Source: Dactylorhiza incarnata
Lineage: Eukaryota; Streptophyta; Magnoliopsida; Asparagales; Orchidaceae
Assembly (NCBI GenBank): GCA_033032865.1
Contig: JAWHQI010000016.1
Span: forward strand, 18,959,001 to 19,023,000
DNA length: 64,000 bases
Direction: 5' to 3'
Position numbers and translations under genes: made by a program. Of the stretch, positions 22,530-32,191 are shown in pieces. The notes under the pieces are model-generated. The model was not told the DNA's origin. It saw only the letters and a program-made list of their open reading frames with translations, and ran no database searches. Every line of letters begins with the position of its first letter. Position 1 is the first letter of the stretch.

Positions 22530-22965
22530 ACTGTTGGTTGACGGGGCCTTAGGAAGGAAATCTCTGGGAGGGGGAGTGGTATTGGAAAGCCCTCGTGGAG
22601 TGAAAATTGAGTAAGCACTAGTGATACATTTTCCCATCACCAACAACTAGGTGGAGTACGAGGCAGTGATTGCCAGTTTGCATCTGGCCCAAGAATTAGG
22701 GGTTCATGATGTGGAGGTCCTCATAGATTCGATGGTTATAGCCTCACAGGTCAAGGGCGAGTTCGAGGCAAGGGAACCCACACTCATGAGGTATCTTTCC
22801 AAAGTGAGGGGTCTCTTCGGAATGTTCAAGAATTTCTCCATCAAGCACATACCAAGGGAAGAGAGTACCCCAGCAGATCGATTAGCCAAGCCCGGTCCTC
22901 GGGCTGGGGGAACCTTGACAGACCTATTCTGCCCGTCGATTGAGAAGGGGAACTCATGGATATAG
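22530..22965 (+). pseudogene. Tat 1 second (archaeal-type) RNase H
   Basis: A second RNase H domain lies between the first one and integrase, the defining trait of the Tat lineage. It reads EYEAVIASLHLAQELGVHDVEVLIDSMVIASQVKGEFEAR and NFSIKHIPREESTPADRLAK. The start, with the first catalytic aspartate (VDGA-type), is frame-broken near 22535. The EYEA glutamate and the DSM aspartate are present. Confidence 0.78.
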
Positions 22966-23696
22966 AGCAGCGACCCTCGTGGAAGGACCCCTTTGTGACC
23001 TTCCTAGCAACAGGCAAGTTTCCGGAAGAGGTTCCAGATCAAAGGCGCTTCAGGTACAAGTCCGCCTACTACATGCTTCACGAGGGGGATTTGTATCGGA
23101 AGACTCTCTCGGGACTCTTGGCACGATGCATTTCTTAGGAGGAAGTCCCGAGAGTTCTGGAGGAGGTTCACTCCGGCGAGTGTGGTAGTCATTCGAGGAG
23201 TAGGATGTTGGAGGCAAGGATAATGAGGCAGGGGTACTTCTGGCCGACCCTGAGCAAAGATGCAGCGGAGTTCGCCAAGAAATGCCAAAAATGCAAGTTG
23301 TTCTCCCCGCTCCAACTTCTGCTGGCCTAGAGGCTAAGGAGCATCACGGCCCAATGGCCCTTCGCCATATGGGGAATGGATCTGGTAGGACCTTTCCCCC
23401 AGGCAAGTGGTCAAAGAAGGTTTCTCTTCATCATGGTCGACTACTTTTCGAAGTGGTTGGAGGTTAAGGCTTTGGTCAAGGTCACCTCCCAGGTAATACA
23501 CAACTTTGTATGGGGGGAGATCATCTGCCGACATGGGCTCCCTCAAGCCATAGTCACAGATATTGGTCCGCAATTCGCTAGTAAGGAGTTCATTAGCTTC
23601 TACAGCCAGCTGGGGATAGACCTCAGGTTCGCATCCATCCATCATCCCAGGAGCAACGGACAGGTGGAGGCAGCGCACAAGATCATAGTGAACTTG
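22966..23696 (+). pseudogene. Tat 1 integrase, 3' truncated
   Basis: Begins PSWKDPFVTFLATGKFPEE. The HHCC zinc domain is at about 23170-23300 (H..ECGSH.. then KKCQKCK). The catalytic core starts at about 23370 (WGMDLVGPFPQ, with the first D). The second D lies in VTDIGPQF, where the usual TDNG asparagine is isoleucine. The glutamate lies in NGQVEAAHK. In-frame stops at about 23136 and 23328. The gene stops at IVNL, where DNA beginning tgtaagacccc replaces it. Tat 2 continues here for about 590 bp more. Confidence 0.82.
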
Positions 23697-24695
23697 TGTA
23701 AGACCCCCCTCCCGGAACACAAACCACGGCTGAGGGAAGTCTTATGCCCAGAACAGCCTCCTTGCGGTAGCGTCAGCACACGGGCTAACCTGTACCACAA
23801 GACGCCTATTCTGCCGGCTATTACCAATATGATTTGCCAACCCATCAATAAATTTAATATTTCAAGAGTCCATGATTCACAAAGAATAAATGTCCACAAA
23901 ATATATAAACGACAGGAAGCAAAAAGAGCTCCCAGATATACAAGAATAAGGTATAGCGGAAGTCTACAATAAGAACTACAATCCCTCACAACCGTATCAG
24001 AAGGTGTTGTTGCAAAAGCTGCAACATGTCTCCAAGTCCTATCACTCTGATCTGTCCGGTACTGCTCCAGCTAGGTGTGCTCCTAAAAATAGTGGTGTAA
24101 CAACCGTTAGTCATAAAGACTAAGTGGCTTCACATTCTCTCACCCCGGCGACTCTTAGTCACCGCGTGGAAGGAAAGGAAGAAAAGCTGCAATATAACAG
24201 TATGTACAATATGCAGGTGACAATGAGGTACTACTAACCTAGCAGTTATATATCAACAACTAACAACAAGTATATATATATATATATCAAGCACCTTTCT
24301 AGCAAATCTATTATAATAATTCAAGGGGCTACAATGAAGCCGAGCAGTATATATATAAATGAGCATCATAGTGAGTATACACATGCAGTTATAAAAGAGT
24401 CTAAACAGCTGGGAAAGTAAACCAGAGTAGTTACAAAGAAACTAGATCAAGTAACGAAACAACTAGAGAAGCTATGGAAGTAACCTCAACTTATGTGTGT
24501 ATACACACAAACACATAAGCTAAGGGATCTGGCACGAAGTAAACTCATCATATAAAAGAGCCCATACTAATTTATACAATGAGGTCTCTGTTTTATGCAA
24601 GTATGCTATGTCATGATGTGCAATGCAATGATGCAACTCACGCACACGACTCTGTACGTACAGACCTTTTGTAGTTCCCTCTGTTCGAGTGTGTC

Positions 24696-24971
24696 AACTC
24701 AGGTACCCAGTTAAGGCAAACAGGGCAGTGGACCGGGCTGTCCACTTCTAGGCTTGTGTAACAACACCCAACCTAGACCTTTGTACGCCCCTAAGAACAC
24801 ACAGGGTATCAACGTACTATCTGGTAAGCACCACCTCTAGCCCGCTATTCGAGTCTCTGCTCAGGTACCCAGTTGAAGCAATAGGGCAGTGGACCGGGCT
24901 GTCCACTTCTAGGCTTGTGTAACACCACCCAACCTAGACCTTTGTACGCCCCTAAGAACACAGAGGGTATC
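24696..24971. repeat. Tandem duplication, about 161-bp period
   Basis: Two copies share caggtacccagtt, gggcagtggaccgggctgtc, aacctagacctttgtacgcc and end in gtatc (24806-24810 and 24967-24971). The second gtatc is the insertion target of the Athila-like element. Sequence after that element (32192 on, cgcgtactacttg) matches what follows the first gtatc (aacgtactatctg), which confirms the empty-site structure. Confidence 0.75.
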
Positions 24972-26480
24972 TGATGAGTCCTGATCATATATACATTTAT
25001 GGACTCATCCGGGCCGTTATTTTGTCAATATCACGCACTTTAGCCTTATTATAGTCTATATTTGATAACCCATGCTAGGTGCACATTTAGGCCCACTTTG
25101 GTGTGTTTTCGTGTGTATTATCTTTAGTAGTATTCATATGTTGTTAAGTGCCACTTTCAGTGGCTAGATCTGTGTTTGTGCTGGAATAGGAGGCGTGCAA
25201 GTGTTTCCGGTGCAATTCTGCACAGGAACACTGCGCACGATCACTTGTTCTAGTGCGCACGACCACCGGTCGTGCGCCACTAATCGTGCGCACTTAACCC
25301 TTTTTCACGAGTTCTGTCTGGTGCAGTGCGCACGACCATCGACTCCAGTGCACACGACCATCGGTGGTGCGCCACTGCTCGTGCGCATTGACCATTAAAT
25401 TTCTGAGTTCTGTTTGCTGCAGTGCGCACGACCATCGTCTCCAGTGCGCACGACCACCGGTCGTGCGCCACTAGTCGTGCGAACATTGTATTTTATAATT
25501 TCGTCTCTTGCAGGTTCTGTCCAGGCAGTGCGCACGATCGCAGAATTCCAGTGCGCACGACCACTGGTCGTGCGCCAATGATCGTGCGCAGTATTCAATC
25601 CAGCGCCTATTTAAACACCTGTTGCGATTTTAGGGCGGATCGATCTTCCGGGAGCGAGGTTCCTGTTCCGTACGCCGCCGACCACCGCCCTGGAACGCCC
25701 CTACTTCATCTTCCACGCAAGGGGAAGCCTCCTCCATCCATTCCAAGCCTTCCTCCATCGTCCGTGAGTGTTCTCCATCGTCCGCAAGCCTCCAAGCACC
25801 CATTTTCGCTGTCCGCCCGGTGAGAAGAAGAAGAGACCTTGAGTCGAAGACGACGGAGCACGTAGGGAGATTGTGACAGCTCTCTACGCCGGAAGCATTG
25901 CCCGTCCGAGTCCGGAGGTAGCCCGACAACCTACCATTCCGGCCGTGAACGACCGCTAGTCTTCACCGCCGGTTATTTCTTCCTTCTTTCCCTTCATTGC
26001 ACTCTTTGAACCATGTACTAGATGAATATTGTAATATTTACTTTGATGGAAATGAATATTTCTTTGTTTTTCTCCATGGTTTGCTTATGATTCATTCTGT
26101 TCTCACTCACTCACTCGCACACGCACGCAAGGTGTTTGCTCCGTGTTAGCAAGAGCTAACGACGGTTGTGAAGAGGTGTTTGCGACCCTCACCCTTTCGC
26201 ACTTGAGTTCACTTCATCCGCCTCACGAAGCACGGCATCGCAGCCGTTGCATCCACCTCACTTTGCGAAGCGGTGTTCTCGACCCGCATCTCTGTTGTTG
26301 TTGTTAAAATTAGGAAAACCAACCAAAAACCCCTCTTTGTGTTTGTGAAACGCTTGTGTAACAATAATCACTGCGCGATTCGTTCACCCATCCTGCATTC
26401 CTCAAGAGACCGACATCCGGGGAATTTATTCTCCACAATTATTACTTGACAGCGACCGGTGCACTTGCCGACGCGCATCA
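24972..26480 (+). repeat. 5' LTR of Athila-like element
   Basis: TGATGAGTCC to GCGCATCA. U3 carries four dyad units built from gtgcgcacgacc/ggtcgtgcgc (25228-25592), directly upstream of a tatttaaa TATA box (25608-25615). Small ORFs in both strands of this LTR arise from that repeat and are not genes. Confidence 0.95.
25228..25592 (+). repeat. Four nested-palindrome units in U3 (5' LTR)
   Basis: Units start at about 25228, 25325, 25420 and 25530. Each reads outer arm, inner arm, inner arm reversed, outer arm reversed: gcgcacgatc ... gcgcacgacc-acc-ggtcgtgcgc ... atcgtgcgc. In the fourth unit both arms pair perfectly (outer 10 bp, inner 11 bp). The repeat sits just before the TATA box and could bind factors or fold as cruciforms. 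The 3' LTR has the same array at 30934-31298. Confidence 0.8.
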
Positions 26481-26486
26481 AGTTTT

Positions 26487-26503
26487 TGGCGCCGTTGCCG
26501 GGG
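26487..26503 (+). other. Primer binding site of Athila-like element
   Basis: tggcgccgttgccgggg, 6 bp after the LTR end. It has the form used by Athila-type and related plant gypsy elements, usually assigned to aspartate tRNA. Confidence 0.88.
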
Positions 26504-26593
26504 AATGCAGACGTGTATCGTCTTGTGTAGTGATTTTCGTTATACGAGCTGTTGTCTTTGAACTTCCTTGTTTTCTTCTGTTTCTGACAGTGT

Positions 26594-27979
26594 ATGCAGA
26601 GACAGACCGCCGGTGAACTCGCACCTTTTGACCCAGAAATCGAACGGACTGCTCGCGCGCGAAGGCGCGCTGCAGCCGTACAAGCGGCCATGGGTGATCA
26701 AGTAAACCCGAAGGATGATGATGCGAGAGTGCCCAACGAGGGGCAACATCTGCCTGGCGACGAGCAGGAGGCGGCGAGGCCTCGACCCCGCACGATGAGA
26801 GACTACACCACCCCCACTGCTGGGAGTGTGTACCCGGGGTTTGGGCCCAACATCATGAATAATCAGTTTGAGATCAAGCCAGCGATCTTAAACATTATCC
26901 GCAACAATGCTCAGTTTTCAGGGCTGGCTAGCGAAGACCCGCATCTGCATCTGGCAGAATTTTCTGATATCTGCGGAACCTTCCGCTATGCCGGGATTGC
27001 TGATGACACAGTCAAGCTGAGACTGTTCCCCTTCTCTCTCCGGGACAAGGCAAAAGTGTGGCTTCACTCCATTCCGCCCGGGACTGCTGCAACTTGGGAT
27101 GCCCTTGCATCCAAGTTCCTCGCTAAATTCCATCCTGTGGACAAGATCGTGAGCTTGCGGCGGGAGATCGCCACATTTCGTCAACTGGACCAAGAGACCC
27201 TTGCTGAAGCATGGGAGCGCCTTAACGAGCTCCTTCGCCGTTGTCCTGGCCACGAGCTCCAGCCATGGAATGTGGTCGAGTTATTCTACTTTGCAATCGA
27301 GCCCCACTACAGGGCAATGATCGATGCCGCAGCGGGTGGTACCCTGATGAACCACACTCCGGACGAAGCCCTTCGGATTTTGCGTGACACTGCCTCCCAC
27401 AGTACGTTCTGGACTGCAGGGAGAAATGCCCCGAGAAGCGTCCGAGGTCTTTTCATGGTCGACTCACTCCCCACTCCATCTGCGCCTGCTGCTATCATTA
27501 CTTGTGAAGGATGTGGAGGCGGAGGCCATCATGCTTATGAATGTTCGGGGAACCACATGGCAGGTGATTTCGCACATTTGACCTTAAATGAATCTGTGAA
27601 CTATGTAGGAAATCAACCCAAGGGGGCGCCTTACAATAACGCCTATAATCCGGGAGCGAGAAGTCATCTGAACTTCTCTTGGAATCCCAACACGCCCGGC
27701 CAACGATGGTCACCGGGGCAGCATCAAAATGATGCTTACGCCTCCGGGAGCCAACCGAAGCCGCCGCACCCGGATTATAACCAAGCACCCCCCACCCAAA
27801 AGAAAAGTAATTTAGAAGAGATGATGGAGAAATTCCTGCTTGCAGCTAATTCAAACATGGTAAATCAAACCGCATCTATGCGAAACTTGGAGACGCAATT
27901 GGGCCAATTGGCTCAAGCGCTAACCGAGCGTTCGCAGGGAACCCTTCCCAGCAACACGGAAAAGAACCCTATTGATTAA
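26594..27979 (+). CDS. gag: Athila-like Gag
   Basis: Intact 461-residue Gag from the first ATG after the PBS leader (MQRQTAGELAPFD). Residues about 90-260 are the retrotransposon gag/capsid domain of the Athila type: IMNNQFEIKPAILNIIRNN, FRYAGIADDTVKLRLFPFSL, KVWLHSIPPGTAATWDALAS, KFHPVDKIVSLRREIATFRQ and IDAAAGGTLMNHTPDEA. A CCHC zinc knuckle, CEGCGGGGHHAYEC, lies near residue 300. The C-terminus is Q/N/P-rich. The frame is closed by TAA at 27977-27979, but the same frame continues into protease. Gag would build the particle; retention of a full frame in a recent insertion suggests the protein, or its RNA, is used for transposition. Confidence 0.9.
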   Translation: MQRQTAGELAPFDPEIERTARARRRAAAVQAAMGDQVNPKDDDARVPNEGQHLPGDEQEAARPRPRTMRDYTTPTAGSVYPGFGPNIMNNQFEIKPAILNIIRNNAQFSGLASEDPHLHLAEFSDICGTFRYAGIADDTVKLRLFPFSLRDKAKVWLHSIPPGTAATWDALASKFLAKFHPVDKIVSLRREIATFRQLDQETLAEAWERLNELLRRCPGHELQPWNVVELFYFAIEPHYRAMIDAAAGGTLMNHTPDEALRILRDTASHSTFWTAGRNAPRSVRGLFMVDSLPTPSAPAAIITCEGCGGGGHHAYECSGNHMAGDFAHLTLNESVNYVGNQPKGAPYNNAYNPGARSHLNFSWNPNTPGQRWSPGQHQNDAYASGSQPKPPHPDYNQAPPTQKKSNLEEMMEKFLLAANSNMVNQTASMRNLETQLGQLAQALTERSQGTLPSNTEKNPID

Positions 27980-28924
27980 GGGAAAAGTCTGGGAGATGCG
28001 GTAGATGCCAAACCGAGTGAGCTGGTAATCTCGTGCTCCATCAATAAGGTTGAAACCAAGGCTTTATGCGATTCCGGTTCCTCCTGCAACGTTATTGCAC
28101 TGCAAGATGTTGCGAAGTTACAGCTGGAGATGAACACGGAGGAAAGGAAATCGCTGATTCTCGCTAATGGCACGATTATCCAATCTGAGGGGGAAGTAAA
28201 GAATGTGGAGGTAACGGTTGAGGGGACAACTGTAGTAGCTGATTTTCAGGTTCTAGGCCCGCAAGAAAACCAGTCCATTCCTATCTTGGGGGTGCCGTTC
28301 TTGAAAGAGAGCGGTGCTACCCTTGATTTTGCTACGGGATGCATTTCCCTAACCAATGTGGTGCAGCAACCTACTTGCCCTGAAGCCACAACTGAAATAT
28401 TCACTCCGCCCCCTCTCGTTATTTCTGATGAATTTCTAAGCGGTGCAGGAAAGATACATGTTCAAGAAACAGGTGAAGGAGGAATGGAAGAGTTCCAATC
28501 GGATGAGGAAGAAGAGGTCGACTTCCGGAAAGAGTTCGACTCCGAGATGGAGGAAGACGACAGTTCGGGAAACGTTGACTTGAATATAGTTAGGGATGAT
28601 ATTTATTTATCTCCGTGTGATGAATCATGTAATAAACTATGTAAGCGCTCCATCTCGTGGGCCGATCCGGTAGTCACCACGATGCCGGAAGTGACGCCAC
28701 CTGATTCTAAGGCAGAAAAATCTGAGAACTCTCAGCGGTGGCAGTCTCCAACTGTCACCAAACTTAAAAAGGAAAAACTTCTGCGTGACGCTCGTGCTGC
28801 TGCTCTCCGTGGCAAGGTGGCGGAGGTTAGGGGAGCATTGGGTAATACCAGTGATGGCCCTAAAGCCTTCACCTCCCGCCTACGTGCTACGGGAGAAGCG
28901 CACCATAAGAGCGCTTTTAGTTGA
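27980..28924 (+). CDS. Athila-like aspartic protease with acidic tail (in frame after a TAA)
   Basis: Open in the gag frame from the codon after TAA to TGA-type closure at 28924, with no nearby ATG before the active site. The active site is KALCDSGSSCNVIALQDV (catalytic D at about 28070), followed by GTIIQSEGEVKNVEV and SIPILGVPFLKESGATLDF, an aspartic-protease fold. The 150-residue tail after the domain is strongly acidic (FQSDEEEEVDFRKEFDSEMEEDD) and then basic (KLKKEKLLRDARAAALRGKV). The protein ends before any RT. Expression would need readthrough of the TAA or internal initiation; a recent inactivating mutation is the alternative. Confidence 0.8.
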   Translation, partial: GKSLGDAVDAKPSELVISCSINKVETKALCDSGSSCNVIALQDVAKLQLEMNTEERKSLILANGTIIQSEGEVKNVEVTVEGTTVVADFQVLGPQENQSIPILGVPFLKESGATLDFATGCISLTNVVQQPTCPEATTEIFTPPPLVISDEFLSGAGKIHVQETGEGGMEEFQSDEEEEVDFRKEFDSEMEEDDSSGNVDLNIVRDDIYLSPCDESCNKLCKRSISWADPVVTTMPEVTPPDSKAEKSENSQRWQSPTVTKLKKEKLLRDARAAALRGKVAEVRGALGNTSDGPKAFTSRLRATGEAHHKSAFS

Positions 28925-30677
28925 TGTGTGTTTTATTTGCTGTGATGAACTATTTTTGAGTATTTCTTTTTAATTCCTGCACTCTTTATAAACACTGTTA
29001 ATACAGGTATTTGGTCCAGCTTAAGGACGTTAAATGAAAGCGCTACTGGGAGACAACCCAGATTTCCGTTTCCGTATTTCTTTTTTTTTAGTTCAGCTTT
29101 TGTATTTGCTTTTGTTGCCTTGAGTTTGTGCTTGCAGGTTTCGTGTTCGATGGCGGATGCTGCGGACTATTCTTGATCGTAAACGCCAATCGTCTGGTAT
29201 GCTCATTTCTGAGCATTGGGTAACACTTCCTCCCCTCTTTCAGCTTCAAATTTCTAGATATCGTGTTTAGCTTAAGTCTGGGGGAGCGGTTGTTATTATC
29301 CACTGTGCACGAGCTGCATTGCATACTAGAAGGTTGCTTTTTATTTTTCATTATCATTATCATTGTTGCATTCCTTACACACCACTTCACCCACTTGAGT
29401 GCGTGCTTGTCTTTTTGTGTTGTTCCGTTTAAATTAGTTTGGTTGGAATGTGAAATAGTTTGTTAACATAGGAATTATTATTTGGAGCGCGATGTCGACT
29501 CATGTAGTGTACTAGTCACGTCGCATGTTATGGTAGAATTTGAGTAGAACTAGATTTTCTTTATGCATCTAATTTATATTTAGTATTTCTGCGTAAATTT
29601 AGATTTAGTATACTCAAATGGTGAATTTGTATGAAATTGACGATAACCTGGTATTGTGTGTGTACGATTGCTAGTCGTGTGCTGCTCGAGTCGGGAGGAA
29701 GGTTTATCTTTCTCGTGGGCTAAGAACTTGCCCCAAGCGACTCTCGAAGCATGGGTGAGAGCTACTCGTTGAGTCAAACATGATGTAGGCCACCCTTTGG
29801 CTAGTTTGAGCTTTGTTATGCCATGTCCATTTCATTCACCTTTGCAAGCCCATGTTGTGCCTACCATTCCTATTTTCAGCTCCTCTTCATCCACCAAAGC
29901 CTGAAGCCTATCCTACACCCGCAACCAAAAATGTTTTAACTGCGCTCATAATTTTCAACTTGTGTGGTGTTTGGAACCATTGTGTTAAGAAGGGAAAATA
30001 AAGTTTATCCGCTGGTGTTGAACCAACCGGAGGATACATAAAAGAAAAAAAAAGTAGTTTGAAAAAAAAAAGTCTTCCCGAGCTAAAAACAGAAAATCTG
30101 TTGGTGTTTGTGAAGTAGGCCGTGTGCACACCTGGTTTTCATGATAAGTCTGGGGGTGTGTCACACGAGCGTAGTTTGTGGTTTTGTGGGGTGCAGCGTT
30201 CCGATAGCTCACTTGGGTTGCGCAGCCATCGTGTTTAACTTTGAATATCATACCGTAACCTAAGCCTCGTTTTAATCCTATAAGTCCTACTGATTTGATT
30301 TGCGAGTTTGCTAGCGCCGTGGAGAGAGTGTGACCGGGCGAGCGTATGGTTCACGACGTTGATGGATTTCAGCGGAGTTATTCCTAAGCCCCGATCTTTT
30401 GCAACACCCGCCTCAGTGTCTCGTCGCTTTCATACCGGGCATGATCGCCAAATTCGTCATAATTCACCAACTGAGTATAATTAAATCTCTACTTACGCTT
30501 TAATACTTACGTAAATTAGTTAGCATAGTTAGAATCTCTTTCTACTAGAATTTCTACTCGCATGCGTATGTTACTTCGCACCGTACTCCTTTGTGTAATT
30601 CTCTATGTTAATTATTCGTTTTCACATTCCACCGGATTCGTTTGCTCGGGACGCGCAAACAGTTAAGTCTGGGGGTG
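28925..30677 (+). other. 3' non-coding interior of Athila-like element
   Basis: 1.75 kb between protease and 3' LTR, where pol and envelope sit in autonomous Athila elements. It contains gggagacaacccag at about 29048, a phrase common after coding regions in such elements, and three copies of aagtctgggggag/tg (29274, 30146, 30665). There is no pol remnant in any frame. Confidence 0.75.
30665..30677 (+). promoter_or_regulatory. Polypurine tract of Athila-like element
   Basis: aagtctgggggtg lies flush against the 3' LTR start at 30678. Near-identical tracts at 29274-29286 and 30146-30158 may be duplicate primers. Confidence 0.75.
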
Positions 30678-32186
30678 TGATGAGTCCTGATCATATATAC
30701 ATTTATGGACTCATCCGGGCCGTTATTTTGTCAATATCACGCACTTTAGCCTTATTATAGTCTATATTTGATAACCCATGCTAGGTGCACATTTAGGCCC
30801 ACTTTGGTGTGTTTTCGTGTGTATTATCTTTAGTAGTATTCATATGTTGTTAAGTGCCACTTTCAGTGGCTAGATCTGTGTTTGTGCTGGAATAGGAGGC
30901 GTGCAAGTGTTTCCGGTGCAATTCTGCACAGGAACACTGCGCACGATCACTTGTTCTAGTGCGCACGACCACCGGTCGTGCGCCACTAATCGTGCGCACT
31001 TAACCCTTTTTCACGAGTTCTGTCTGGTGCAGTGCGCACGACCATCGACTCCAGTGCACACGACCATCGGTCGTGCGCCACTGCTCGTGCGCATTGACCA
31101 TTAAATTTCTGAGTTCTGTTTGCTGCAGTGCGCACGACCATCGTCTCCAGTGCGCACGACCACCGGTCGTGCGCCACTGGTCGTGCGAACATTGTATTTT
31201 ATAATTTCGTCTCTTGCAGGTTCTGTCCAGGCAGTGCGCACGATCGCAGAATTCCAGTGCGCACGACCACTGGTCGTGCGCCAATGATCGTGCGCAGTAT
31301 TCAATCCAGCGCCTATTTAAACACCTGTTGCGATTTTAGGGCGGATCGATCTTCCGGGAGCGAGGTTCCTGTTCCGTACGCCGCCGACCACCGCCCTGGA
31401 ACGCCCCTACTTCATCTTCCACGCAAGGGGAAGCCTCCTCCATCCATTCCAAGCCTTCCTCCATCGTCCGTGAGTGTTCTCCATCGTCCGCAAGCCTCCA
31501 AGCACCCATTTTCGCTGTCCGCCCGGTGAGAAGAAGAAGAGACCTTGAGTCGAAGACGACGGAGCACGTAGGGAGATTGTGACAGCTCTCTACGCCGGAA
31601 GCATTGCCCGTCCGAGTCCGGAGGTAGCCCGACAACCTACCATTCCGGCCGTGAACGGCCGCTAGTCTTCACCGCCGGTTATTTCTTCCTTCTTTCCCTT
31701 CATTGCACTCTTTGAACCATGTACTAGATGAATATTGTAATATTTACTTTGATGGAAATGAATATTTCTTTGTTTTTCTCCATGGTTTGCTTATGATTCA
31801 TTCCGTTCTCACTCACTCACTCGCACACGCACGCAAGGTGTTTGCTCCGTGTTAGCAAGAGCTAACGACGGTTGTGAAGAGGTGTTTGCGACCCTCACCC
31901 TTTCGCACTTGAGTTCACTTCATCCGCCTCACGAAGCACGGCATCGCAGCCGTTGCATCCACCTCACTTTGCGAAGCGGTGTTCTCGACCCGCATCTCTG
32001 TTGTTGTTGTTAAAATTAGGAAAACCAACCAAAAACCCCTCTTTGTGTTTGTGAAACGCTTGTGTAACAATAATCACTGCGCGATTCGTTCACCCATCCT
32101 GCATTCCTCAAGAGACCGACATCCGGGGAATTTATTCTCCACAATTATTACTTGACAGCGACCGGTGCACTTGCCGACGCGCATCA
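30678..32186 (+). repeat. 3' LTR of Athila-like element
   Basis: 1509 bp, the same length as the 5' LTR. Differences noticed by eye: g/c at 25368 versus 31074, a/g in the cactagtcgtg word near 25472 versus 31178, a/g in the gtgaacgaccg word near 25948 versus 31654, and t/c in the attcattctg word near 26098 versus 31804. The TATA box is at 31314-31321. Confidence 0.95.
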
Positions 32187-32191
32187 GTATC

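Larger units (their letters stand above)
24972..32186 (+). mobile_element. Young Athila-like gypsy element, gag-protease only
   Basis: 7215 bp with LTRs of identical length (1509 bp), target duplication gtatc (24967-24971 and 32187-32191), a tggcgccgttgccgggg PBS and a purine tract at the 3' LTR. The interior encodes Gag and a protease, then 1.75 kb of non-coding DNA; RT, RNase H, integrase and envelope are absent. By eye the LTRs differ at about four positions, roughly 0.3%. With the commonly used 1.3e-8 substitutions per site per year that is about 0.1 million years. It must have been mobilised in trans. Confidence 0.92.

Noticed and set aside
23692..23701. Target duplication acttg for the block starting at 23697
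   Set aside because: No matching acttg next to a CA end was found near 35.1 kb, so the insertion boundary is not proven.
25195..25929. ORFs on both strands inside the Athila-like LTR
   Set aside because: They come from the palindromic repeat array and recur identically in the other LTR; not protein-like.
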